DNA from: Halolamina litorea
GTDB taxonomy: Archaea; Halobacteriota; Halobacteria; Halobacteriales; Haloferacaceae
DNA length: 64,000 nucleotides
Assembly (NCBI RefSeq): GCF_026616205.1
Contig: NZ_JANHGR010000002.1
Coordinates: 248,001 to 312,000 of the forward strand
Direction of reading: 5' to 3'
Part shown: in pieces, positions 31,842-41,038 of the stretch
Layout: each line of letters begins with the position of its first letter
Numbering within the stretch: the stretch's first letter is position 1
Notes under the pieces: model-generated
What the model was told of the DNA's origin: nothing
The model's database searches: none
The model's input: the letters and a program-made list of their open reading frames with translations, nothing else
Program-made: the position numbers and the translations under genes

Positions 31842-33178
31842 AGCGCGAGGCACTCATCGAAGGACTGTCGACGGAGATCCTCGCGTACGTGATGCACGGA
31901 TCGTTCCCGGAACAACAGATCGTCGGCGAACTCCGCCCTGACGGTCTCGATGGGCGGTTCGAGGACTACGAGAGCCTGATCCGCCTCCACTTCGTACTCC
32001 GACCCGACGTGGTCCGGTTCGTCGAACGGCTTCCCCAGCGACTCCGCAGCATCAAGACCGAGACCGAGAACGTCTCCCGAACGACCCGGGGGCAGGTGGA
32101 CGGACGGATCGACTGGAGCCGAACCGTCCGGGAGCGCTACGCGAGGAACCCGAACGACCGGTCGCTGTTCGTCTGTGAGAGTCGCTCGGAGGACTACGAC
32201 ACCGACGAGAACGTCGTTCTCAAGCGGCTGCTTGCGCTGATCAACGACACACTCGCCGACTGTGCGGACCTGTTCGAGCGGGAGTACGACTGGGTGACCG
32301 ACCGTTGGCAGGAGAACCTCAACCTCGTCGACGCTCTCCGGAGTATCGTCAAGCGGAACGTCCACGTCACTCGTATCCGCGAGCCGGCGGCGTACGAACC
32401 GACCGACCGGATGCTCCAGCGGACGGCCTCTTCTCGGGGCGATGTCTATCGCGAGGCAGCCCGACTGCTCGGCGAGTACCGCCGAAGTCTCGCGGCCGAC
32501 GAGGGCGCGATCGCGGACTTGCTCGAACGGACCGCCGTCACGCCCGACGACGACGAGACGCTCCTGGAACTGTACGTGCTGTTCCAGTACGTCTCGGCTA
32601 TCGAGTCCCTCGACGACGAGGCGTTTACGATCCGGACGATCGAGTCGGGGTCACAGGAAGTCGCTCGGCTCGAACGGGACGACGCCGAACTGATCCTCTA
32701 CCACGACAGCTCTGCCCGCGACCGGGGCCTCTCGTTCGTCCCTGAGGAGTTCGAGCGATCCCGTGGAGAGCTTTCCCGCGCTGGTCTCGTCCAGCGGGAG
32801 GCGCAGTCGGTCGCGGAGACCTACTTCGAGGACCGCGAACTTCGCCGTTCGACCGGCCGCCCGGACGTGATCGTGCTGGAAATCCGAGAGGGCGGTAGCC
32901 GGGAGTACCTCGTGACCGAGGTCAAGAACTCCACCAACTACGACACCGTCAGGTCGGGGATCAAGGAGACGCTGGAGTACCTCGCGTTCCTCCGGCAGAA
33001 CGACGACCTGGTGTTCGACGACGACCGTCCGTTCGGCAGCGGCTGGAACGGCGTGCTCGTGATTCAGGACCTCGACGGCGAGGAGACCGCCGATCTCGAC
33101 GATCAAGAATCGATCCGGATACTCCAAGCGTCCGAGGTCGAGGACCGGCTCACCCGAGTGTTGAAAAACGTCCTCTGA
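31838..33178 (+). CDS. McrC-type PD-(D/E)XK nuclease subunit
   Basis: 446 residues. The McrC middle region reads QVDGRIDWSRTVRERYARNP ... DTDENVVLKRLLALI (residues 86-135), the McrC/DUF2357-like signature with the E-N pair. The nuclease core is at the C-terminal end: helix with Glu244, RPDVIVLEIREGG (Asp343), and VTEVKNST (Glu361, Lys363), giving D...ExK. The ATG at 31838 overlaps the McrB-like stop by ATGA, so the two proteins are co-translated as in McrBC. An N-terminal helical module of about 80 residues precedes the signature. No methylase lies nearby, so it would be a modification-dependent (type IV) enzyme rather than type I-III. Confidence 0.86.
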   Translation: MKREALIEGLSTEILAYVMHGSFPEQQIVGELRPDGLDGRFEDYESLIRLHFVLRPDVVRFVERLPQRLRSIKTETENVSRTTRGQVDGRIDWSRTVRERYARNPNDRSLFVCESRSEDYDTDENVVLKRLLALINDTLADCADLFEREYDWVTDRWQENLNLVDALRSIVKRNVHVTRIREPAAYEPTDRMLQRTASSRGDVYREAARLLGEYRRSLAADEGAIADLLERTAVTPDDDETLLELYVLFQYVSAIESLDDEAFTIRTIESGSQEVARLERDDAELILYHDSSARDRGLSFVPEEFERSRGELSRAGLVQREAQSVAETYFEDRELRRSTGRPDVIVLEIREGGSREYLVTEVKNSTNYDTVRSGIKETLEYLAFLRQNDDLVFDDDRPFGSGWNGVLVIQDLDGEETADLDDQESIRILQASEVEDRLTRVLKNVL

Positions 33179-33193
33179 ACAGCGTTCGTCTCC

Positions 33194-35707
33194 CTAATCC
33201 GCCTTCGCCTGCCAGTCCCGCACCGAGCCCGCACTCACTCCGTCCACGTTCTCCGCGAGGTCGTCGGGGTCGGCCTCCTTCAGCCCCTCGACGTCCTCGA
33301 CGCCGGCCGCCGACAGCTTCTCGGCGGTCTTCTCGCCGATCCCCTCGACGGTCTCCAGTTCGGAGCCGGCCTCCCGGGCCTGGAACTCCCGGTAGTTGCA
33401 GATCGGACAGCCCAGATCCCACGGCTCGTCGTCGTCGCCGTGGACTTCGAGGTGCGGGAGGTCGTGTTCCTCACAGATCTCGTCGGTGACCTCGATCTCG
33501 CCGCGGCGGGGCAGCGGGAGCGAGTAGTCACAGTCGGGGTAGCGCGTACAGCCCACGAGCCGCGAGCCCGAGCGTAGTTGCTTGATCGCCAGTTCGCCGC
33601 CCTCTTCCTCGCCGCACTCGGGACAGGCGCCGATGACCCGGTCCTCCTCCTCGTCGGCTTCCTCGGCCTTACAGAGCGGGCAGCCGTGGACGAACGTCTT
33701 GCGCCCGGCGAGCATCTTCACCTCGTTCAGGCCGTGGTCCTCACACACCTCGTCGAGGATCAGCGGCTTGCCCGTCGAGGGCAGCGGCAGCGTGTACTCA
33801 CAGTCGGGATAGCCGTCACAGCCGACGAAGTAGCTGCCGTAGCGGGATTTCCGCACCAGCAGGTCCTCGCCACATTCCGGACAGGGGCCGATGATCTTGT
33901 CGGCCTTCATCGACTTCCGCAGGTGGTCGCCCACGTCCTCGCGGGATTCTCGGAGTTCCTCGAAGACGACTTCGAGCATCTCGCGGGACTCCTCGGTCAC
34001 CTCGTCGAACCCCTTCTCGCCGGCGGCGATGGCGCGCATGTCGGCCTCCAACTGCGCGGTCATCTCCTCGCTGACGATGCGGTCGGCGAACTCCTCGGCG
34101 GCCTCGACGACCGCACGGGCCAGTTGGGTCGGTCGGGGGGGGTCGCCCTCGACGTAGTTCCGGTCGTAGAGCTTTTCGATGGTGTTGTGCCGGGTGGACT
34201 TCGTCCCGACGCCCATCTCCTCCATCGTCTCGATCAGGCGCGACTGGCCGTAGCGACGGGGCGGCTGGGTCTGCTTGGCGTCGAGGTGGACGTTGCTGAC
34301 CGCCAGTTCCTCGCCGGTCTCCACGTCGGGAACCACGGTCTCGTCGGCCGAGGAGTAGGGGTAGACCGAGTGGTACCCCTCCTCCAGCAGGCGCTTGCCG
34401 TTGGCCTTCAGCGAGAGGCCACGCTCGCCGCCCGAGGGGAGGTCGACCTCCCCATCAACACCCGCCACCACGCGCAGGTGTTCCCACGTCGCCGCGGGCG
34501 CACAGGTGGCGAAGAAGCGCCGAACGACCAGTTCGTACACCTCCCACTCGTCGTCGTCGAGGTCGGTCGGCATCTCGCCGGTCGGGTGGATCGGCGGGTG
34601 GTCGGTGGTCTCCTCGTCGCCCTCGGTCGGGGTGATCTCGTCCTGTTCGAGCAGTTCCTCGACGCTGTCGCCGAAGAACGTCTCTGAGAACGACTTCAGT
34701 AGCTCCTCGGGGTCGAGGTCGTCGGGGTAGACGGTGTTGTCCGTCCGCGGGTAGGTCATGTAGCCCGCGGTGTAGAGGTCCTCGGCGATGCTCATCGCGC
34801 GCTGAGCCGAGTAGCCGAGCGAACTCGCCGCGCGGATGAACTGCGTCGTGTTGAACGGCGCCGGTGGCTCGTCGGTCCGGGTCCGGCGGTTGACCTCCTC
34901 GACGGCCGCCGATTCGGCGTCGGCGAGTGCTTCGTTGGCGTTCTCCGCGGCGGCTTCCTCCCAGATGCGCCGGGCTTCGGTGCCGTCGTCGTCGAGGTAG
35001 AAGTACTGGGCCTCGAAGCCGGCGCCGGCCTCCTTCGTCAGGTCGGCGAACAGCTCCCAGTAGTCGTCGGGGTCGAACGCCTCGATCTCGCGCTCGCGGT
35101 CGACCAACAGCTTCAGCGTCGGCCCCTGCACCCGGCCGACGGAGATGAAGTCCTCGCCGAGTTGGCCCGCCGAGAGCGAGAGGAACCGCGTGAGTGCGGC
35201 GCCCCAGACGAGGTCGACGGTCTGTCGGGCCTCGCCGGCGGCGGCGAGGTCGAAGTCGAGTTCGCCGGTGTTGTTGAACGCCTCGGTCACCTCGCGCTCG
35301 GTGATCGAGGAGAAGCGCGCCCGCTCGATGGGCACCGACTCGTCCACGCCGCGGACGATGTCGAACGCCTCCTTCCCGATCAGTTCGCCCTCGCGGTCGT
35401 AGTCCGTGGCGATGACCACGCGGTCGGCGTCGCGGGAGAGGCGGCGGAGCGCGGCGACGATGGCCTCCTGAGTCGGTTCGGTGTCGATCGGGGCGCGGAT
35501 CAGTTCGTGGGGCTCGACGTCCCGCCAGTCGTCGTACTCCGGCGGGAAGTCGACGCCGACGACGTGGCCCGAGAGGCCGATCACCCGCTTGCCCCCCCAG
35601 CCGTAGACGTTGACGCCGTTGACCCGGTCGGCGTCGGCGGTCCCGTCGCTGAGGATGTCGGCGATACGACGGGCCGCATTGTCCTTCTCGGTGACGATGA
35701 GTTCCAT
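33194..35707 (-). CDS. topA: DNA topoisomerase I (type IA)
   Basis: 837 residues. Toprim domain at the N-terminus (MELIVTEKDNAARRIADIL; acidic triad in VVIATDYDREGELIGKEAFD near residue 110), then the type IA body with the active-site Tyr in GYMTYPRTDNTVYP near residue 315. The C-terminal 200 residues hold four Cys clusters (CPECGEDLLVRKS ... CDGYPDC, CEDHG ... CPLC, CPECGEEEG ... CTRYPDC, CEEHDL ... CPIC) and end in a helix-hairpin-helix (ETVEGIGEKTAEKLSAAGVEDVEGLKEADP). It relaxes negative supercoils. The zinc-HhH tail is usual for haloarchaeal enzymes. A CCTAAACG box lies about 30 bp upstream of the start. Confidence 0.95.
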   Translation of the reverse strand: MELIVTEKDNAARRIADILSDGTADADRVNGVNVYGWGGKRVIGLSGHVVGVDFPPEYDDWRDVEPHELIRAPIDTEPTQEAIVAALRRLSRDADRVVIATDYDREGELIGKEAFDIVRGVDESVPIERARFSSITEREVTEAFNNTGELDFDLAAAGEARQTVDLVWGAALTRFLSLSAGQLGEDFISVGRVQGPTLKLLVDREREIEAFDPDDYWELFADLTKEAGAGFEAQYFYLDDDGTEARRIWEEAAAENANEALADAESAAVEEVNRRTRTDEPPAPFNTTQFIRAASSLGYSAQRAMSIAEDLYTAGYMTYPRTDNTVYPDDLDPEELLKSFSETFFGDSVEELLEQDEITPTEGDEETTDHPPIHPTGEMPTDLDDDEWEVYELVVRRFFATCAPAATWEHLRVVAGVDGEVDLPSGGERGLSLKANGKRLLEEGYHSVYPYSSADETVVPDVETGEELAVSNVHLDAKQTQPPRRYGQSRLIETMEEMGVGTKSTRHNTIEKLYDRNYVEGDPPRPTQLARAVVEAAEEFADRIVSEEMTAQLEADMRAIAAGEKGFDEVTEESREMLEVVFEELRESREDVGDHLRKSMKADKIIGPCPECGEDLLVRKSRYGSYFVGCDGYPDCEYTLPLPSTGKPLILDEVCEDHGLNEVKMLAGRKTFVHGCPLCKAEEADEEEDRVIGACPECGEEEGGELAIKQLRSGSRLVGCTRYPDCDYSLPLPRRGEIEVTDEICEEHDLPHLEVHGDDDEPWDLGCPICNYREFQAREAGSELETVEGIGEKTAEKLSAAGVEDVEGLKEADPDDLAENVDGVSAGSVRDWQAKAD

Positions 35708-35794
35708 TCAGTACCGGAACTAGGCCGTTCCGGGGCCTAAACGTTTCGCGGTCCCCGATCGCAAGGCAGTTGCCCGCAGGCGCGAAGCCCCAGT

Positions 35795-36208
35795 ATGAGC
35801 GATGACGACCTCTCGCGGCGGACACTCCTGAGCCGTGCGGGCGTCGCCGCGGCGGCGACGACGGCCCTCGCGGGCTGTTCGGGCGGGGAATCGACCGAGA
35901 CCGAGGACTTCGACGGCGAGATCGTCGAGGTCGGCCCCGACGCGCGCAATATCTTCTCCCCGGGAACGGGTGACCCGCTCCGGATCCCGGCCGGCACCGC
36001 GGTCCGCTGGGTCTGGCGCTCGGCCAACCACAACGTCGCCGTCCGTGACCAGCCCGACGACGCCGAGTGGGGTGGCGACCCCGACATCCACCACTCCGGG
36101 CACACCTACGACTTCACCTTCGAGGTCCCCGGCGAGTACCACTACGTCTGTGAACCCCACGAGGGGATGGGGATGGTCGGCGACGTGATCGTCGAATCCA
36201 GCGAGTAA
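35795..36208 (+). CDS. Halocyanin-like type 1 copper protein (lipoprotein, Tat)
   Basis: 137 residues. The signal MSDDDLSRRTLLSRAGVAAAATTALAGCSGG is a twin-arginine signal (SRRTLL) ending in a lipobox TALAGC, so it is membrane-anchored by a lipid on Cys32. The mature part is a cupredoxin: SANHNVAV gives the first His ligand and YHYVCEPHEGMGM the Cys, His and Met. It would carry electrons outside the cell, as halocyanin does, possibly to a terminal oxidase. No respiratory gene is adjacent. The 87-bp gap from topA is divergent. Confidence 0.9.
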   Translation: MSDDDLSRRTLLSRAGVAAAATTALAGCSGGESTETEDFDGEIVEVGPDARNIFSPGTGDPLRIPAGTAVRWVWRSANHNVAVRDQPDDAEWGGDPDIHHSGHTYDFTFEVPGEYHYVCEPHEGMGMVGDVIVESSE

Positions 36209-36349
36209 CCGCCCGACGGCGAAGCCGAACTGAGCGGACCGACAGCCGTTGCGACCGGACCGATAAACCTCATAACGAGATATCGAACGCCGTTCGGACG
36301 GGTGTTCTGCGGCCGGAGGGACTTTCTCGGCGGCTCGCGTCACGTCTCC

Positions 36350-36742
36350 ATGGAGCGACCCTCGCTCGGCCCCGTCGACCGGGAGTCCTACTGGGGCTGG
36401 GTGGCGTCGGCGCTGTTCCTGTTGCTCCCGGTCGATCTGTTCACGACGCTGCTCTGTGCGGCGGTCGTCGGCCCCGACGCCGAGTCGAACCCGTGGATGG
36501 CGTGGCTGCTGGCCCAACCGCCGTCGCTGCTGGTCGCCGTCCACGTCGCCGTCGGCGTCGCCGCCGTCGCCGGCTTCGCCGCCTACGAGGCCGTCTCGCG
36601 GCGGTCGGAGCGGTTCGGCGCCGTCATGCTCCGGGCGGCGCGGCTCTATCTGGTGCTCCTGACCACCGCAGGGTTCCTGATCTTCCTCAACAACCTCGGG
36701 GTGTTGCTGTTCCGCCGCAGTTTCCTGCCGGCGCTTGGCTGA
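36350..36742 (+). CDS. Hypothetical membrane protein (DUF5658-like)
   Basis: 130 residues with three predicted helices: WGWVASALFLLLPVDLFTTLLCAAVVG, PSLLVAVHVAVGVAAVAGFAAYEAV and LYLVLLTTAGFLIFLNNLGVLLF. The first helix carries VDLFTT, followed by GPDAESNPWMAWLL, a pattern (D-x-x-T, then E-x-N-P) shared with small DUF5658-type proteins. The role is unknown. The ATG at 36350 is preferred; a GTG at 36302 would add 16 residues and lies closer to ATAAACC (36262-36268), so it remains possible. It ends next to the convergent hydrolase gene. Confidence 0.68.
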   Translation: MERPSLGPVDRESYWGWVASALFLLLPVDLFTTLLCAAVVGPDAESNPWMAWLLAQPPSLLVAVHVAVGVAAVAGFAAYEAVSRRSERFGAVMLRAARLYLVLLTTAGFLIFLNNLGVLLFRRSFLPALG

Positions 36743-38155
36743 TCAGTGTTTTCGGAGTCGCCAGCGGTCGAGCAACAGCGACACTTCGCCGTTCTCGACC
36801 CGGAACTCGGCGGGCTCGCGCCGCCCCTCGCTGGTGACGTACTCGTAGCGATAGACCGTGTCCGCCCGCCGCGACTCCGCCTCGACGGGCTCTTGGGGTA
36901 ACAGCGGCAGTTCGCTTTCGTTCAACGGGTGCTCGAAACTCGCCTGCAGGGCGTTCCCCGCCCGCTCGACGCTCGCGCTCATCACGCCCTCGTAGGCGCT
37001 GTACTTCCCACAGAGCCGGGCGTGGCGCCGACGCCGGCGGAAGAACGGAAGCGACTCGGGGTCCTCGCCGAGCGCCGCCGCCAGCACGCCCTCGCCGACG
37101 ACGCCGAGCGGGAACGCCGGCGACGTGTTCGAGGCCAGCGCGACGCCGAGCCCCTCGTTGGGGAGGAAGCCGAGGTACGCCGAGGAGACCGTCAGCGACC
37201 CGGAGTGACCGAGCAGCGTGCGGTCGCCGAGGAACCCCTCGTCGCGGAACCAGCCGTAGCCGTACTCCCGGTCGTCGGTGCCGCCGTCGACGGCGCGGCC
37301 CGGTACGTCGACGTAGCCGACGTGGGCCCGGGCGAGCGTGTTCGCGTCGAGCAAGTGCGCTCCGTCGACCTCCCCGCCGTTCAGGTGCAGTCGGAGGTAC
37401 CGCGTGAGGTCGGCGACCGAGGAGAGCACGCCGCCGGTGGCCTGGCCCAACTCCCGGGTCGGCAGCGACGACGCCACGAGCTCGCCGTCGTCGGTCCGGC
37501 GGTACTGGGTCATGTGGTCGTCGGCCATCGAGAACTCGTGGTCGTCGAACGTCGAGCGATCCATCCCCAGGGGCTCGAAGACGTGTTCGGTCACGTACTC
37601 GTCGAACGGCCGGCCGGTCAGGGTCTCGATGGCCTCGCCGAGCAGCGCGTAGCCCGCGTTGCAGTACGCGAAGCGCTCGCCCGGCGGGTCGGTGCGCTCG
37701 CCGTCGGCGCCGTCGACGTGCGCGAAGAAGTCCTCGTCGTCGCCCAGCGGGATCCCCGGGTCGGGCAGGCGCAGTCGGCGCGCGAGCAGCGTCTCGCTCA
37801 CGCCGAGGGAGGGGAGTCCCGAGGAGTGGGTCAGCAGGTGATGCAGCGTCGGCTCCGGCCGGTCGAACTGGACGGGAACGTACGCGGAGATCGCGTCGTC
37901 GAGCGAGCAGATCCCGCTCTCGGCCAACTGCAGCAGGGCGACGCCGGCGAAGGATTTCGTACAGGAGGCGATCCCGTAGAGCGTCTCGGGGGTCGCCGGC
38001 CGGTTCCCCGCGAGGTCGCGGGAGCCGAAGCCGTCGGCGAAGACGACCCCGTCGGCGTCGGTCACGGCGACGCTCAGCCCGGGGAGGCCCTCCTCGCGCA
38101 CGACCCGGCGACAGAGGCGGGCGATCTCGCGGTCGGCGGCGTCGTCGATAGGCAT
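36743..38155 (-). CDS. Serine hydrolase, beta-lactamase/penicillin-binding fold (class C-like)
   Basis: 470 residues. The serine-type site is clear: SCTKSFAGVALL (S-x-x-K, residue 64 region), the Y-x-N motif in AYCNAGYALLGEAI, and the H-x-G motif in LGHSGSLTVSS. The fold is that of the AmpC/D-alanyl-D-alanine carboxypeptidase-like esterases (LLTHSSGLPSLG). Archaea lack murein, so an esterase, peptidase or D-amino-acid hydrolase role is more likely than beta-lactam resistance. No signal peptide is visible, so it is probably cytoplasmic. The C-terminal 130 residues form an extra beta-rich domain (lipocalin-like in related proteins). ATG 38155 is chosen over 38293. Confidence 0.85.
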   Translation of the reverse strand: MPIDDAADREIARLCRRVVREEGLPGLSVAVTDADGVVFADGFGSRDLAGNRPATPETLYGIASCTKSFAGVALLQLAESGICSLDDAISAYVPVQFDRPEPTLHHLLTHSSGLPSLGVSETLLARRLRLPDPGIPLGDDEDFFAHVDGADGERTDPPGERFAYCNAGYALLGEAIETLTGRPFDEYVTEHVFEPLGMDRSTFDDHEFSMADDHMTQYRRTDDGELVASSLPTRELGQATGGVLSSVADLTRYLRLHLNGGEVDGAHLLDANTLARAHVGYVDVPGRAVDGGTDDREYGYGWFRDEGFLGDRTLLGHSGSLTVSSAYLGFLPNEGLGVALASNTSPAFPLGVVGEGVLAAALGEDPESLPFFRRRRRHARLCGKYSAYEGVMSASVERAGNALQASFEHPLNESELPLLPQEPVEAESRRADTVYRYEYVTSEGRREPAEFRVENGEVSLLLDRWRLRKH

Positions 38156-38239
38156 ACCCCCGCTCGGGGGGCCGGGTCGAAGAATGTGGGGGTCGCCGCC
38201 TCCCGTAGCTCTTTGGCTCGGCGACACACAGCAACGGCC

Positions 38240-38983
38240 ATGCCCGAGACCGACGACGACCTGTTCACGATGACGTGGGAGGAGGCCGAACACGCCTTCG
38301 AGGACGCCGACGCCGCGCTACTCGGCACCGGCAGCATCGAACAGCACTCCGTCCACCTGCCCGTCTCGGTGGACACCCTCCGCGCCGAACACCTGACCGA
38401 GGAACTCGTCGACGCCGCCGACGACGCCGGCCTGCAGTTCGTCCGCCTCCCCACGCTCCCCTACGGGATGAGCGAGCACCACATGAACTTCCCCGGGACG
38501 ATCACGCTCGACCCGGCCACCTACGAGGACGCCATCGTCGACATCGGCGAGAGCCTCGCGCGCCACGGCGTCGAACGGTTCGTGATCGTGAACTGCCACG
38601 GCGGCAACCGCGAACCCCTCTCGCAGGCCGCCGACCGACTCGTCCGTACCCACGACCTCGCGACCCACTTCGTCCACTGGACTGACTTCGCCCGCGAGCA
38701 CCTGAAGGGCGTGTTCGGCGAGGGCTGGGGCCACGCCGGCGACCACGAGACCAGCGTGATCGAACACTACCGGCCGGACCTCGTCAAGCAGGAGAAAAAG
38801 GAGCCACAGAACGCCAAGGCGATGCCCGAGACGGTGAGTTACGGCTACTTCGACCGTGTGACCGACCTCGGTGGGCTGGGCGACCCGACCAACTCCGACG
38901 CCGAGGCAATGGCCGCGGCGGTCGACCACGGCACCGAGCAGATCCTTGAGGCGCTCACGCGCGACATCGACGCCGGTTGGTAG
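38240..38983 (+). CDS. Creatininase family amidohydrolase (candidate ArfB-like deformylase)
   Basis: 247 residues of the creatininase/MftE/ArfB family: LLGTGSIEQHSVHLPVSVDTLRAEHL (E and His metal ligands), LPYGMSEHHMNFPGTITLDPATY (the H-x-x-F-P-G-T motif), FVIVNCHGGNREPLSQAA (N-x-H-G-G-N) and HAGDHETSVIEHYRPDLV (A-G-x-x-E-T-S). All four motifs are intact, so it should be an active metal-dependent amidase. In archaea, ArfB acts in F420/riboflavin synthesis; creatininase itself is another possibility. No F420 gene is nearby, so the substrate is open. It is divergent from the beta-lactamase-fold gene across 84 bp. Confidence 0.85.
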   Translation: MPETDDDLFTMTWEEAEHAFEDADAALLGTGSIEQHSVHLPVSVDTLRAEHLTEELVDAADDAGLQFVRLPTLPYGMSEHHMNFPGTITLDPATYEDAIVDIGESLARHGVERFVIVNCHGGNREPLSQAADRLVRTHDLATHFVHWTDFAREHLKGVFGEGWGHAGDHETSVIEHYRPDLVKQEKKEPQNAKAMPETVSYGYFDRVTDLGGLGDPTNSDAEAMAAAVDHGTEQILEALTRDIDAGW

Positions 38984-39003
38984 GTACGTCGGAGCGGCGC
39001 AAG

Positions 39004-39207
39004 CTATCGCCGCTTGGCGATCTCGCGGACGACCAGCACCCCCACGACGGCGACACCGACCAGCAGCGCTGCGGCGCCGGCCGAGAGGCGACCCCCAGTC
39101 GCGGCCCCGTAGAGGGCGACGACGGTGAACCCCGCGACCATCGCGCCGGTGAACAGCAGCGCGAGCAGCATCAGCGCCTCCCGAACCGTCTCCGGTGGGC
39201 TCACCAT
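39004..39207 (-). CDS. Small two-helix membrane protein
   Basis: 67 residues, MVSPPETVREALMLLALLFTGAMVAGFTVVALYGAATGG, then ALLVGVAVVGVLVVREIAKRR. Two membrane helices and a basic C-terminus, no family recognised. The ATG at 39207 lies 5 bp after the stop of the S9 peptidase gene upstream on the same strand, so it is likely co-transcribed with it. It may be a small accessory or an unrelated gene of unknown role. Confidence 0.65.
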   Translation of the reverse strand: MVSPPETVREALMLLALLFTGAMVAGFTVVALYGAATGGRLSAGAAALLVGVAVVGVLVVREIAKRR

Positions 39208-39211
39208 CGGC

Positions 39212-41038
39212 TCAGACGTGCTCCTCGAGGAAGGCGGCGATGCGCTCGAACTCCTCGATCAGGTTCTCGCGGTCGGTCGTGTGGTGTCCCTCGTCCTCGA
39301 AGATGCAGGTCTCGACGGGGATCCCGCGGGCCTCGACGGCCTCGGCGATCTGTTCGGCCTCGCCGACGGGCACGCGGGGGTCGTTCGCGCCGTGCTGGAT
39401 GAACAGCGGACACTGGATCCTGTCCACGTCGTGGATCGGCGAGATCCGTTCGAGCAGTTCGGGGTCGTCGAGGCTGCCGTACTCGGCGGCGCGGTGGCTG
39501 CGGCGCCACTCGCCGGTGTTCTCGAGGAACGTCTGGAAGTCGGCGATGCCGACGAAGTCCACCGCGGCGGCCCAGAGGTCGGGGTACTGCGTGATCGCCG
39601 AGAGCACCATGAAGCCGCCGTAGGAGCGACCGTAGACGACGAGGCTATCGGTGTCGGCGGCGGGCTGGTCTTCCAGCCACTCGGTGGCGTACTTGATGTC
39701 CTTCACGGAGTCGAGGCGCTGCTCCTGATCGTCGAGATGGGTGTACTCCTTGCCGTAGCCCGAAGAGCCCCGGACGTTGGGTTCGAGCACCGCGTAGCCC
39801 TGGTTCAGGAAGTACTGCTTGGTCGGGTAGAACCACGGCTGTCGCTGGTGTTCCGGACCGCCGTGGATGTCGACCATCACGGGCACTTCGCCGTCGCTGC
39901 CGTCCGCGTCGACGCCCGGCGGGAGCGTCCAGTAAGCGGGGATCTCGCGACCGTCGAACGTCTCGTAGCGGATCGTCTCCGAACGGAGGAACTGCTCCTC
40001 CGGAATGCCCAGCGTGCCGGGAGTGGTCCAGCGTTCGGTCTCGCCCGATACGGCGTCCATCGCGTAGATCGAGTGTGGGTGGTCGTCGGCGCTGAACGCG
40101 AGCGCCGCGCGCTCGCCGCCGGGCCCGAGTTCGACGCCGGCGACGACGCCCTCGGGGAGGTCGGGTTCGACCGTCTCGACGATCTCGGTCCCGTCGGCGG
40201 TGAGGGTGCCGACGTGGGTCTCCGAGTAGCCGTCGACGTTCAGCGTGTACGCCGCCCGGCCGCTCCCGGCGTCGATCCGGAGCGAGTCGACGTTCCACTC
40301 GTCCGGTCCCTGTTCGATCGTCTCCACCGTGTCCGCCCCGTCGCCCCCTTGCGCTGTGGCGTTGATCCGGCCGACGTAGGCCGTCTCGGCGCCGTAGTCG
40401 GTCACGACGTAGAGGTCGCCGTCGGGACCGAACGCGACGTGGTGGTAGCGTGCCTCCTCGCCGGTGTCGGTGAGTCGCTCGGCCTCGCCGGTGTCGATAT
40501 CCAGCCAGTAGAGCACCTGGTCGGAACTGGAGTTCGACTCCTGCAGGATCAGCGCGTCGCCGTCGGGGTGCCACGCGGCGACGCCGACGAAGCCGCCCGG
40601 CCCCTCCCAGACCAGCTTTGGGGTCGGGTCGGCACGCCCCTGCACGTACACGTCGAAGGTGTCGCCCTGCCGGCGGTTCGCGGCGAAGGCGAAGCGCTCG
40701 CCGTCGGGGCCCCAGCCGCCCCAGAGGTGTTTGGCCTCGGGGTCGTTCGTGAGCGGCACCTCCTCGCCGGTGTCGAGGTCGTAGCGGTAGAGTTGATCGC
40801 GCTCGTTGCTCCCCTCGTCCATCCCGAACATCAACTCCTCCCGGGTCGGCGAGGCGTCGACGAACGAGACGCGTTCATCGTGGGCGGTCAGGCGCTCGGG
40901 CCACGCGCCCGGCTCCGAGAGCCGGTAGACCTGCGGCGTGCCGGTCGTGTCCGAGAGGAAGGCGAGGTCCCCGCCGACGGTGAACGTCGGCGTGTCGGTG
41001 CTGTCGATGCTGAGGTAGCGGGCGACGCCGTACTCCAT
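39212..41038 (-). CDS. S9 family peptidase (prolyl oligopeptidase/acylaminoacyl peptidase-like)
   Basis: 608 residues. The N-terminal 350 residues are a beta-propeller with recurring short blocks (YRLSEPGAWPERLT, LYRYDLDTGEEVPLTN, VYVTDYGAETAYVG, IYAMDAVSGETERWT). The C-terminal alpha/beta-hydrolase domain has the nucleophile Ser472 in VYGRSYGGFM, Asp553 in HGANDPRVPVG and His585 or 586 in DEGHHTTDREN. It cleaves short peptides or acyl peptides in the cytoplasm; no signal peptide is present. The start at 41038 gives MEYGVARYLSIDSTD. The next gene, on the same strand, starts 5 bp after its stop. Confidence 0.9.
   Translation of the reverse strand: MEYGVARYLSIDSTDTPTFTVGGDLAFLSDTTGTPQVYRLSEPGAWPERLTAHDERVSFVDASPTREELMFGMDEGSNERDQLYRYDLDTGEEVPLTNDPEAKHLWGGWGPDGERFAFAANRRQGDTFDVYVQGRADPTPKLVWEGPGGFVGVAAWHPDGDALILQESNSSSDQVLYWLDIDTGEAERLTDTGEEARYHHVAFGPDGDLYVVTDYGAETAYVGRINATAQGGDGADTVETIEQGPDEWNVDSLRIDAGSGRAAYTLNVDGYSETHVGTLTADGTEIVETVEPDLPEGVVAGVELGPGGERAALAFSADDHPHSIYAMDAVSGETERWTTPGTLGIPEEQFLRSETIRYETFDGREIPAYWTLPPGVDADGSDGEVPVMVDIHGGPEHQRQPWFYPTKQYFLNQGYAVLEPNVRGSSGYGKEYTHLDDQEQRLDSVKDIKYATEWLEDQPAADTDSLVVYGRSYGGFMVLSAITQYPDLWAAAVDFVGIADFQTFLENTGEWRRSHRAAEYGSLDDPELLERISPIHDVDRIQCPLFIQHGANDPRVPVGEAEQIAEAVEARGIPVETCIFEDEGHHTTDRENLIEEFERIAAFLEEHV

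Noticed and set aside
36743-38155. Antibiotic-resistance beta-lactamase
   Set aside because: The fold and S-x-x-K motif fit, but archaea have no murein and the protein lacks a signal peptide, so an esterase/peptidase role is more likely.
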